Source of the DNA: Diatrype stigma
Taxonomy: Eukaryota > Ascomycota > Sordariomycetes > Xylariales > Diatrypaceae
Assembly (NCBI GenBank): GCA_022225965.2
Contig: JAKJXP020000003.1
Coordinates: 186,001-250,000 of the forward strand
DNA: 64,000 nt
Reading direction: 5' to 3'
Below, piece after piece: positions 34,309 through 44,300 of this stretch; position 1 is the stretch's first letter; every line of letters starts with the position of its first letter. The notes beneath the pieces are model-generated. The model saw nothing but the letters and a program-made list of their open reading frames with translations. It was not told the DNA's origin and did not search any database. The translations under genes and the position numbers were made by a program.

Positions 34309-35383
34309 TCAAAGATACGGCCGAATCTGCTCCTCAGTCCATTCCCAGAACTTGAGGGTTCCTCCCGTCCCGCCCTCCGACTCCCGCTTTACTGCATTGT
34401 TCATGTCTGCTCGAACAGGGTATATACGACCGAAGGGAATAACTATGGCGGTGTTGTTAGTACATCACTATATCAACAGGGGAAGGAGGGCTTTTATAAA
34501 AGAACCCCCAATATTCATATCAACACTTACCCCAACATCCCGTATTCTCGATCGTGATCTCAGGCGACAGCCCCGCGAAGAGCTCCGTGTAGGCCCCGCT
34601 CACGGGCGGGTACATCATGACCTTCGCGGCGATCTTTAGAGCCAGGCCCTGGTCGCGGTAGAGGTCGGACCGGAGGTTCCCCGGGTTGAGGGGCACGCTA
34701 ACGACGCCGTCGTCCCTGTAGCGGCGGGCGTACTCGACGCCGTGGGCCCAGTTGCCCACCTTGCTCTCCCAGTAGCGCTCGTTGCCCGTGGCCAGGGTGT
34801 CGATGCGGCCCGGCACGATGCCGACGTCCTTCTGCGCGAAGATCTCCGCGGCCGACGACGCGACCCAGACGACGCGCACGGCGCCGGGCGCCTCGGCCCG
34901 GGCGGTCTCGACCAGCCGCGGCGTGAGCAAGCGCGTGAGCAGGAACGTGCCCAGGCAGTTGACGCCCATGTGCAGCTCGTGGCCCTGCGGCGTGCGCGCG
35001 AGGTCCCGCCCGCCGGGGGCCATGACGCCCGCGTTGTTGAACAGCACGTGCAGCTTCGGCTCGGCGGCGAGGAAGCGCTCCGCGGTCGCCTTGATGGTGC
35101 TCAGGTCGGCGAGGTCCAGCGGGAGGAAGACGAGCTGTCCGGTGGAGCTGGGCACGAGCTTTTTGATGTCCTCGATGGCCGCGTTCGACTTCTCCGCCGA
35201 CCGCGCCGCGACGTACACCTTGGCGTTCTTGGAGTACAGCATGCGCGCGAGCTCCTTGCCGACGCCCGTGTTGGCGCCCGTCACGATGTACACCTTGGAG
35301 CTGAGGTCCGGCACGTCCTTCTCTGTGAAGGTGGGCTTCGGGGGGAAGACCTGCGTCAGTGTGCTTTTGAGACCCGGTGCCAT
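34309..35383 (-). CDS. Short-chain dehydrogenase/reductase
   Basis: Exons on the minus strand: 34531-35383 and 34309-34442, 328 residues, with an 88-bp intron (GTAAGT donor, CTAAC branch, TAG acceptor). NAD(P)-dependent oxidoreductase with a Rossmann fold. TGANTGVG (35-42) binds the cofactor, NNAG is at 116-119, Ser sits in VASSAAE (about 176), and the catalytic YWESK is at 204-208. The C-terminal exon has the segment KFWEWTEEQIRPYL common in fungal retinol-dehydrogenase/WW-domain-oxidoreductase-like SDRs. There is no signal peptide. It is GC-rich, with long antisense open frames that are shadows of the biased codon use. The substrate is not predictable from sequence alone. Confidence 0.92.
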
Positions 35384-36848
35384 GGTGGTGGTTGGCGGAT
35401 CGTTGGCCTTGGCTGGAATCTACGACAATTACTTTGGTTTTGCTGCGACCTTGACTAGAGAGGACTATCCAGTGTCTGTCCGTGTCGCCGGTATGACGTT
35501 GTTGGGACCAATCGCCTACTATGTTGGGCCTAATATATGGGTAGACCGTGAGTCTGCGAGGAATCGGGTGTTTCAAGTGATAGTAATTGGGTTTTTTTTT
35601 TTTCGTTATATCGAGGACAATGTAGAGACCGATGACCATGAAGCAATGCGTAAGGTGGTGGGCAACTAGCTTTTATAACAACAACTTCGTCTACTCTACC
35701 ATATGCAAGAGGCGTCTACATACGCAGGACACTTCGGAGTTAGTATTGGCTAGGATATATCCTGGACTATGCCTATTGTCATGGAGGATTTGCTGGAGCC
35801 CTTTAGGTATCTCCCGGCGGCCGTCCCACCTCATCATGGTCTGTTCAACCAGATGTGGCCGTGCCAACCCAAGTCAGTCAAGGTATGTCTATCTATGACA
35901 TGCAGATCAAGCTCTCTGTTTCCGCTACCTCGTCATGGTCAATATCAACTCACACAGCTAGACAAGGATTTTTTCTACAGTACGAAGACCAAGCCCAAAA
36001 TCAGTGAGCATGGCATACATACCACAGGATTGCTCAACCCAGAATCTTCAGGGGCGCACCCACCGGAGGACAACTTATAAGTTAATAGAACATGATCGTA
36101 GGTAGATCCACTATAGACCCATAGTTTCGGAGGGTCGGAGCATGCCACGACCGGACATCCACGGAGCATCATTGTCGGATGATCATACTTCGGCATCGAA
36201 AAGGCCACAGGGAGCTGAATTATATTTAATTAAGTCATGATTGGCATCCATACGATATAATCGATGGTCGTTTGTACTCTTCGAAAACTGCCTGCAACAT
36301 AGCTACCTATTTCAGAATCATCTGCAGGTGCATCTGCAAGCAGAAGCAGAAGCAGCTGGGGTTGTATTGGTGATGGTACCCGTTCCATGGTGGTGGAGCT
36401 GCAGCTCCAGGCTATCCACCTGCCCTGCAGTTCGGACTGCAACACTACTGCCTACTTACCAGTATGTATTCTACAATACCACGCATTGAATGCGGCCTGT
36501 TACCATAGTAGTTAGTAGTTAAGCGGCGCAGTCGAGTTCATCTCTTCAAAATTGGGCACGACAGATAACTAAGTGAAAAGGAGTTCATATGGTAACGGGG
36601 TGACTGGGTAAATGAAGATGATGAAAAGGTTTAGGCCAATCAGGCATCTTGGTTTAAAAGAAAAGAGGAAAAAAACAATTCTGTCAAGAGAGACATCTCC
36701 GAATAGCCACGGGTGTCATGAACCCCTGGGGCCTGCCTGATCCGGAGATATGGGATATGGTATTAGTGGTGAGGTGGAGAAGTGGACATCCTCCGACCCC
36801 GCTGCTCCAAAGAGGTGACATAAGCTCCCCTAAGCGGCAAATTTCTAA
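35384..36848. other. Intergenic 35.4-36.8 kb
   Basis: Short frames only. A poly-T run lies near 35590. No gene or repeat of note before the tRNA. Confidence 0.5.
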
Positions 36849-36943
36849 GCATCAGTGGTTTAGTGGTAAAATCCATCGTTGCCATTCAAGGAATCTTTTC
36901 TGATGAATTCGATGGGCCCCGCGTTCGATTCGCGGCTGATGCA
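36849..36943 (+). tRNA. tRNA-Gly (GCC) with 24-nt intron
   Basis: Acceptor stem GCATCAG/CTGATGC, D-arm GTTTAGTGGTAAAAT, anticodon stem CATCG/CGATG with loop TTGCCAT (anticodon GCC), T-arm CCGCG-TTCGATT-CGCGG, discriminator A. A 24-nt intron at 36885-36908 sits one base 3' of the anticodon, the standard nuclear position. Mature length is 71 nt. Internal A and B boxes are present and a T5 Pol III terminator follows at 36944-36948. Confidence 0.95.
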
Positions 36944-36948
36944 TTTTT
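36944..36948 (+). terminator. Pol III T-run terminator
   Basis: Five T residues directly after the tRNA 3' end, followed shortly by a second T run. Confidence 0.7.
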
Positions 36949-37551
36949 GGCTTTTCTGTGTTCGGATATGTAACCGTCCATAACTTGCTTGTGTTTATTC
37001 TTTTTTGTTTCGTGATACAATACAGCTGGGTGATCTGCGGAAGAGCTTCCCCAATTCTTACTCTTACTTACCTTACGTGCTTGCAAAAGCTGATCGGCTC
37101 TTAGTGAGCACATGACTATCCCATGACGCAATTGCCCCTCCATATTCGATAAGTTTTATCGATAGACGGTTATTTGTCACAGAAAGGAACCCAGGGCTTG
37201 GCATCTTCAGCTTGGGTAATCAACTGCCCCTCCATTGGACCCGTCGTCTCGCAGCTAACCTTAGAAGCCGCCTGGAACGCTAAGAGCCTTACTAACATTC
37301 GATTAGGTGATTAGTACCTACCTGACACTAAATATTTACCTGTCGAAATCGGAGTTGGAGGGGCAGGCAAACGTCCCCCAGATCAACAACCAACAACCGA
37401 CAACCGGCAACCGGCAACATCATTTCCATTACAACTGAAGTCCACAACCGAAGCCTTGAAAAGCTATTCGACAAGTCCTTACTTATCCTGGCAACAAGCT
37501 AACAATACCAAGAGAACAACAACAAGAGAACAATACATACACCCGCCCGCG
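36949..37551. other. Intergenic, glutaredoxin promoter
   Basis: No gene seen. A CAACAACC/CGACAACCGGCAACC low-complexity stretch at about 37385-37420 lies in the likely 5' UTR of the glutaredoxin gene. Confidence 0.5.
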
Positions 37552-38502
37552 ATGTCGACCATCAAGGACATCACGAGCGAGGACGAGTGGCGCGCCCACG
37601 TCGCCAGCCTGCCCAAGTCGACCCTGCTCATCATCTCCTTCCACGCGCCCTGGGCCGCCCCCTGCGCGCAGATGGCCACCGTCCTGCAGACCCTCGCGTC
37701 CGAGTACCCCGTCACCGACCCGCCCGCCACAAGCTGGGTCTCCCTCAACGCCGAGGAGCTGAGCGACATCTCGGAGCTGTACGACGTCACGGCCGTGCCC
37801 TTCCTGGTCCTGCAGCGGAACGACGAGGTCCTCGAGACCGTGAGCGGCAGCAGCGCCGTCAAGGTGCGCAACGCCATCGAGGCCCACGCGAAGAAGGCTG
37901 GCGGCAGCGGCACCACCACGACCGCCGCTCCCAGCACGAACGGCGGCACGGGCGGCGCGCTGGAGACGACACAGGCGGCGCCCGCGTCGGCGGAGGAGGT
38001 CGAGACCCCCGCCGACCCGGCCAAGGCGAAGGAGGAGCTGTTTAAGAGGCTGGGCGATCTGGTCAAGGCCGCGCCCGTCATGCTGTTCATGAAGGGCACG
38101 CCCAGCGCGCCCCAGTGTGGCTTCTCGCGCCAGGTCGTGGCCATCCTGCGGGAGCGCAGCGTCAAGTACGGGTTCTTCAACATCCTGGCCGACGACGAGG
38201 TACGGCAGGGCCTGAAGGAGTTCGCCGAGTGGCCGACGTACCCGCAGCTGTGGATGGATGGCGAGTTGGTCGGTGGGCTGGACATCGTAAGTTCTTACCT
38301 GGATTTGCCGGTTCTATAATTTATCTGCTCATGCTTTCTCCTTTTTTTTTTTTTTTCATTTCACCTCCTTCTCTTCCCCTTTCCCCCCTCTTCCAATGCT
38401 TTCTGCTAATCCCTTGAACAGGTGAAAGAAGAGCTGGAGGGTGACCCTGACTTCTTCAAACGCCATAGCGTGGCCAAGGAGGACGGCGCTGTAGTCTCAT
38501 GA
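37552..38502 (+). CDS. Monothiol glutaredoxin (Grx3/Grx4 type)
   Basis: Exons 37552-38286 and 38422-38502, 271 residues; a 135-bp intron with GTAAGT donor and a long T-run before its CAG acceptor. The thioredoxin-like N-terminal domain (about 1-115) has the altered active site WAAPC (34-38, single Cys). An Ala/Thr/Gly-rich linker follows, then the glutaredoxin domain with MKGTPSAPQCGFS (CGFS at 189-192) and WPTYPQLWMDGELVGGLDI. This architecture is that of cytosolic/nuclear Grx3/4, which carries a [2Fe-2S] cluster with glutathione and passes iron status to regulators such as the Fep1/HapX class in fungi. The start is the first ATG that gives the whole Trx domain; the frame is open further upstream. 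There is one glutaredoxin domain, as in yeast. Confidence 0.95.
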
Positions 38503-39327
38503 AACCATAATACGAATATCAGATGAATTTATGAGACCAAGATGAGACCAAGATGATAAAGGGGTTGACCGCCATGGGTGATTCAGGGTCGGATGTGGTC
38601 CCTCTCTTTGTACGATTGTGTGCTAGGTTCTATACTCCCAGTCTGAGGAGGCTATACCTAAGTGTTTATGATGTTGACAGTCTCCTTCACACGTTTGTCT
38701 GATAAGTGACCGGGAAACCACCTTTGAGCCCATTAGTTCATGTATGAGCCGTGAGAGCTGATTAGAATGTAGTCTGCCACCAAGCAGCCTACTTGGCCAC
38801 GACGCACCATACTCGGCCATGACGCACCCTGCTCGGCCATGAAGCACTTTATTTGGGCGGGAGCACTCTGCTTGGGCGGGAACACCCCTATTCGGCCACG
38901 ACGCACCCTGTTCGGCCATGAAGCACTATTTGGGCGGAAGCACTTTACTTGGGCGGGAGCACTCTACTTAAGCCGGAGCACCCCTATTCGGCCACGACGC
39001 ATCTTGCTCGGCCATAAAGCACTCTACTTAGGCGGGAGCAATCTACTTGGGCGGGAGCACTCTACTTGGGCGGGAGCACCCGCCGGAAATGTGTTTGGTG
39101 CCTAACATGGTGCAACTTACTCCACGGCTTGCTAATCATTAAGAAAGGACTGTCATCCCATTATGCCCCGTGAGGTCTTCATGTGAGAACTTTTTGTTTC
39201 CTCTCACTTCTGGAATTCCATGATATCCAATCTCCAATGGTGGCTCAAATCACCTCAAATCACCCCAGAATCACCTCATGATCGCCCCAAATTTCATGGT
39301 TCCATACGCCTAATTCATCCGTCAACT
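38503..39327. other. Intergenic with minisatellite
   Basis: 3' region of the glutaredoxin gene, a GC-rich tandem repeat (listed separately) and the leader of the next gene. Open frames here are products of the repeat. Confidence 0.6.
38775..39082. repeat. Minisatellite, 19-20 bp units with ~96-bp higher-order period
   Basis: About fifteen imperfect units of two kinds alternate: tctacttgggcgggagcac (19 bp) and cctgctcggccatgacgcac (20 bp). The pattern around cacccctattcggccacgac repeats at 38883 and 38979, giving a higher-order period of 96 bp (five units). Units at the left are all of the second kind and those at the right end mostly of the first. Confidence 0.85.
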
Positions 39328-40194
39328 ATGGACCTCCAGCAAGAGGCCGAGAGCGCATCGCAGGGTTCTACTACCCCTACCCACACCAGCAGCAGCCCAG
39401 GACTGTCAGCTCAACAAACCGATGACCCGATCCCGACCGCCGTCCAGCCAACGATCCTCTCGCCGGAAGAGAAGCAAGATTTGATCGACCGAATTCTACA
39501 GGCCGCCGCTAACATCATTGTCAGCAGCAACGGAGTCGCATACGAGAAAATCCACTCGCCCGAGTTCGACAGCCTAATCGCCCACATCACCTTGTACGTT
39601 ACGGCGCGTGCTTTCTCCGGTCTGCTTTTTCGAAAGCTAGACGACCTTCTCGAAGCGATGCGCTCCCTGGTGCGCCACTACGTGGCCATCGCCGACGACC
39701 TCACAAAGCGCGGCCGGGAGCTCGCAGAGGCCGCCTCGGGCCAGGGCCCATTCCGGATCGTGGGCAAGGGAAAAGCGGGACAGCGCGATTGGGACGGCGA
39801 CGCGGCCGTGGCCGAGGCCGACCTACTCGCCGAGAACGCCGCGAAGGAGAAGGGGCGTGCGGACTCGCTCCGCCGAAAGGTCAAGGAGCTTCTGGATTCG
39901 GTGCGCGGGAACATCTCGTGGTACGGCGCCTCGGGGTCGGTGATCCACGTCGGCATTGTTGACAAGGCGCTGCACCAGTACGAGGATATCTTGAAGGAGC
40001 TCGGGATCGAGGATGGGGAGCGAGAGCCAACGACGACGACGATGCCGACGACTACGACCACGATGACGACGATCATGACGCTGCCCCAGAGCGGTGGCGA
40101 GCCTTCTGGCCTCTCTGCTGAGGAGGGCGATAAGACCTCTGAGAGCGGCAGCTCTCGTCAGTCCTCTTCGGGCTCAGATACGGTGAGGGGCTAG
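39328..40194 (+). CDS. Hypothetical protein, helical
   Basis: 288 residues from an ATG after aact; the frame is open upstream without coding character. Residues 1-55 are Ser/Thr/Gln-rich and disordered. Residues 60-230 form a mostly helical region: SPEEKQDLIDRILQAAANII, then ..AYEKIHSPEFDSLIAHITLYV..LDDLLEAMRSLVRHYVAIADDL, a basic stretch and an Ala/Glu-rich coiled-coil-like segment. A Thr/Met run (TTTTMPTTTTTMTTIM) and a Ser-rich tail end it. No domain recognised, no signal peptide, no membrane helix. That it is a gene is supported by length and codon bias. Confidence 0.7.
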   Translation: MDLQQEAESASQGSTTPTHTSSSPGLSAQQTDDPIPTAVQPTILSPEEKQDLIDRILQAAANIIVSSNGVAYEKIHSPEFDSLIAHITLYVTARAFSGLLFRKLDDLLEAMRSLVRHYVAIADDLTKRGRELAEAASGQGPFRIVGKGKAGQRDWDGDAAVAEADLLAENAAKEKGRADSLRRKVKELLDSVRGNISWYGASGSVIHVGIVDKALHQYEDILKELGIEDGEREPTTTTMPTTTTTMTTIMTLPQSGGEPSGLSAEEGDKTSESGSSRQSSSGSDTVRG

Positions 40195-40764
40195 GGCTAG
40201 GGCTAAGAAGAAAAGATGTCTGGATCATCATGCTGGTGGCCGGTTTGTTTGAAGCAGCAGCAGTTTAGATACCCAAAGACGATACCCACGTAGACATAAA
40301 CAAAGGCAGGCGCGAATGATACCCCAAACTCTTTCGAGTCATCCTATATATGCGCGTGCGGCTGTATGGCTCATTACTCAAAGTGATCTGTTGAGTGGAG
40401 CAACGGCGGCTGCTTTTTGCTAGAGATGGAAAGTAGTTAGTGGATGTTGGTCCATAAGTTCTACTTCCATTTTCGCCTGGTGTTTGTATTGCAGGCCTGG
40501 GGCTATGTTGACCGGTAAAACAACAAAGGGTCACGATGTCATGCCAACCACCACGCTCGACATAGAGTTTCCAACAGTCATCCCACCAACAAGTACATGG
40601 ACATGGGTCCATCCACGAATGGGCCATGCGATGCCGCATGCCCAAGATTGGCAGACAAAGAACGCTCGAGGATATATTACTCGTAAGTATCCCGTAGTCT
40701 TTCTGATCTTCAACACTCTTTTCTCCTACCCATCGAGTCTATCTCAGCGTCAGCGAACTCTACC
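40195..40764. other. Intergenic 40.2-40.8 kb
   Basis: It begins with a ggctaggg-type triplet repeat at 40187-40207 right at the stop codon. No gene seen; frames on both strands are short. Confidence 0.45.
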
Positions 40765-41397
40765 ATGGACCCTAATACCAACCATCGGCTACCTTTCGGC
40801 ACGCCTGCACTATCCGACGAGGAAATGACAAAGTTGTTGGAGAAGGTTTCACGGGACACTAAAGATCTGAAGAAGAATATCCAGCGGGAACCAAAGGATA
40901 ACCAGTTGCTCTTCGAATTATTGTTGCCTTTCGAATTATTGTTCATTCGCACTCTTGCGCTTGCCCGACAACAGAACGCTCTACCGCAACCACCAGCGGC
41001 AACTAGCGAACTTTTCCCATTCTTGCTGGGCCAAGCAGAGCGAGACATGGCCCAGTACTTCCTAGAGCAAGCAATGTCTGTGAATGCAATGGCAATCACA
41101 TATATTCTCTTGTGGTTGGACGGTGCGAACCCAGGGTCGGCATCAAGCCGTGCGCAGGCTATCGAGAAACCGTTGGAAGAGTGGAGATTCAATATGAATC
41201 ACTTGAAGGAGATTATAGGGGGTCGTGACAAGCCCTACGGGATGAAGCTTTTGGAACGACTGGTCAATGATGTGGATGAGCGCAAGAAGCAAGATCAGCC
41301 TGAGGATGCTATCCTGTCGTTCAATGTGGCATTGGGCAGACTTGGCATAAGCGTAAGGGATCCTAAAGAGATGGAAGAGATTATACGGATTCCTTGA
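40765..41397 (+). CDS. Hypothetical helical protein
   Basis: Single exon, 210 residues, ATG in strong context (ctctaccATGGACC). Predominantly helical and charged: LSDEEMTKLLEKVSRDTKDL near the start, a hydrophobic duplication LLFELLLPFELLFIRTLAL around residues 48-66 and LLGQAERDMAQYFLEQAMS in the middle. No catalytic motif, signal peptide or clear membrane span. It is close to the 288-residue gene upstream and on the same strand; whether they are functionally linked cannot be said. No family recognised. Confidence 0.6.
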   Translation: MDPNTNHRLPFGTPALSDEEMTKLLEKVSRDTKDLKKNIQREPKDNQLLFELLLPFELLFIRTLALARQQNALPQPPAATSELFPFLLGQAERDMAQYFLEQAMSVNAMAITYILLWLDGANPGSASSRAQAIEKPLEEWRFNMNHLKEIIGGRDKPYGMKLLERLVNDVDERKKQDQPEDAILSFNVALGRLGISVRDPKEMEEIIRIP

Positions 41398-44300
41398 ATA
41401 CATATGCCATAATCCCCTCCTCAAACCTCCTGGCCTTTTAATTAGATGCTGAAATATAACGCATTGCTACTGTGTTCAGTGTGCTGGTACGGTCAGGTCA
41501 TAATCTCTATCCACACCCCGCAACAGTATTAGATAGGTACTCATCGTAAGTAAGATTTGCGTATCGAAGTTTCGCTCACCGTATGTGCAGATCACATTTT
41601 GCTGTAAATAAACCATTTCAGGCGATGAATTCGCAACTAGTGTTCGTCGGGCCATATAAGAACAGCTGCGCATTATGGGTACTTTCCATCAGACACTAGA
41701 ATAAACGTCTTTCCGGTAAGAACCCTCAGTGTCCCCAATGGCGATATCATACTATCAGCCCTATATTTCATAAGGGTATGCTACTGTAATCGTTATTACA
41801 TATCGCGAGGTAGAGATAGTCCTCAATGCGGGCCGATCAAATGCGTTACAATGATTACGTAAGATAGGGGTATGGCTACGAAGGTACAAACGTCCTTAAG
41901 GTAGAACGTCTTCCCTTTAGTAACATGGATATATCCATGGTTAACCATGAAAACTGAACTTTTGGGTTCTTCTCCTCCGAAGATAATATCATGAACTTTA
42001 TGTGGCATTGATAATATTCTTCTGTGTAGAATATACCATGGCTCAGGTATATGGCAAAGGCCTGCAAATATTAGAGAACTTCACAGTATAGCCTGACTTG
42101 TCTTTGGCGAATGTTTTCTATATAGCTTAGGAAGAGTAGGGGGTTGTTAATTGTGAGAGTAGCGGTGAGAATGCGTGTTGTAGCATATCGCGATAATTGG
42201 CGGACCCAGGTCCTATGGCTACCGGTTCTCGATGTCCGACCAAGTCAACTCTGCTTGGACTCACTGCCTAGACCTTCCTGAACGATCCCCCAACTACCGA
42301 AGCAAGGCCATGAGTAATACAAGTGAACAAGTCAGTCATCGGTTGAGCGAAGTCCCACTAATAAGCGATCTCGGGCATGAGGAGATGTAGCAAGAGAAGC
42401 AACTTCTTCTGCAGGATGACCTGGTGGGAGTTGGGTACTTCTTCGTTCCGGACTTAAAGACTCCCTGCAGAAGTTCCCTAGACAGATGGCGATCCCTGGG
42501 GGCGATCATGGACCGTTGAGGTCGTTTGGTAAGGGGTGGGCAGGCTTTGGGCTCCCTGCCGATACCTTCCCATGGAGCTCCTACACTGCCGGTTATCTGT
42601 AGGAGCTGTGTGGGGGTTTCTGATTCGACGAGAGGCCGTCCGGTGACTTCTCTCGACGATAAATGACCTGTCCTTGAAGGGCCATATTGGGCACCGGCTA
42701 TGCGTCGACGTGGGTGTTGACTAAGACCCTGTGGCTCTGTGGAGGGGGGTTGCTACATCCCAGCCTCTTGAGTGACATCGCCTGCCGAACTAGTCAGCAC
42801 AATAGAACCCCCGAGCAAGACCACACACTGATATGCGCAAGTTCATACAAAGGCTGAAGGCTAGAGGTCCGGCTAGAGGTCCACCCTGATATCACAGATG
42901 TCCACATCCTGAGATGCAGTCATCAACCACTCGCGAGTGATTGGCGGGCACGACCCCTGAAGTGGCGTTCGTCCCAGATGATAGTGCAGGTATAGATGAT
43001 CGTGGTGGTGTCAATCGAAGTTTTGGTCAAGATCTAAGTAAGTTGCCGCTTCAGGGGTCGACATAACATATTGAATATTGAGGGGGGGATCTCTCAGCCT
43101 TCCCAATTCCGAATCAAGAAGGCAATGCCCCCACGAAGTGGCAACTATAGAGCGAGTCATCCAACACTGATGGGGCACATATCACATATCAGGCAGTGTC
43201 CCAAGATGTGTTGCCATTAGTCCGTGGTATCCCGAGGATTTGATGATATGCCTCTCGATGTAGTGCTCGGGCAGAAGGCCAAATTTGTAAGGCACGCCTT
43301 GCCGTCCGACCGAGGAGGGTCAAAGATGGCCCTCAATAGAAGAAGCTCCGGAGTCTCTATCTTCCAACTACAAACGAGTAGGTGGTTAGTATTGGCCATC
43401 GCATCAGTAAGGCTGGGCCACTCAATCTTACCAATGCAAGGGGCAAAGATGTCACGATCGAACTCGGCACGGAACGACCAAACCCCAAGGCACGGCTTTC
43501 ACCACCTTGCCCTGGTTCGTCATTGCGATAGTCTCTTTACAAAATGGTGATTAAGGAGAAGAGTCGTACCGGAGACCAAAAGTTGTCTTTTTATATCCCC
43601 CTAAAGCCGAAAGAGTCGGCCGTACATACTCGGCGTCTCAAGGGTCAACATGGCGCCAGGACGCACAGGTTTACACTGGATTTGAAATACGGGAGTTAAA
43701 TTATCCAGATCAATGATATACGCATTCTATCAACCAACCATATTGTTCTATATGAGTCTATCTGAATAGCCTGAGTTACATATATTTGTACCGTCGTTTC
43801 GGCGATACGTCTGTAGCAGTTAGTTTAGGGGGTTCGGTGGTGATTCTTTTCGCCGATCAGGGGTTACGGCAAGAATTGGCCAATGAGAGCTCGCCCCTAG
43901 CTTACATAAGTAGTTACCTAGACCGGATGCCCTGGGGCCATCTGCAGCCGGGCCATTCCAGCTCCCGTCGGAACCGAACCCAGGAGACGGGCGCCGATTC
44001 GGCGTTGCCGGCGGTCACGGCGCACCCTGACGCTGGCTCGTCCCGAACTTCGCATGCGGGTCATAATGCACCCACACAACAAAACATGATTTACATAATA
44101 CTGGATCATTAGTAAGATCGGCGGAATCGGGAGGATATCCAACTCCATTCTTTGCAATGCCGGAAGACAACTGCGCACCCGTTTGCCAACTCGCTTCTTC
44201 CGGCGATGCCTTTGCGCCGGCCGGCACTTCTTTTATCTCTTCCGTGTAGCCGAGTCGATCGGCTATTGCCTCGAGTTCTCATCCAACCAAGCACGCGCGC

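Noticed and set aside
34698..35669. Open frames of 238-313 codons overlapping the SDR
   Set aside because: Low-complexity Arg/Ala/Gly-rich translations caused by GC bias; the SDR has intact catalytic motifs and a proper intron.
40187..40207. Telomere-like ggctaggg repeats
   Set aside because: Only three imperfect units, not TTAGGG, and placed at a gene's stop codon; a chance short repeat.
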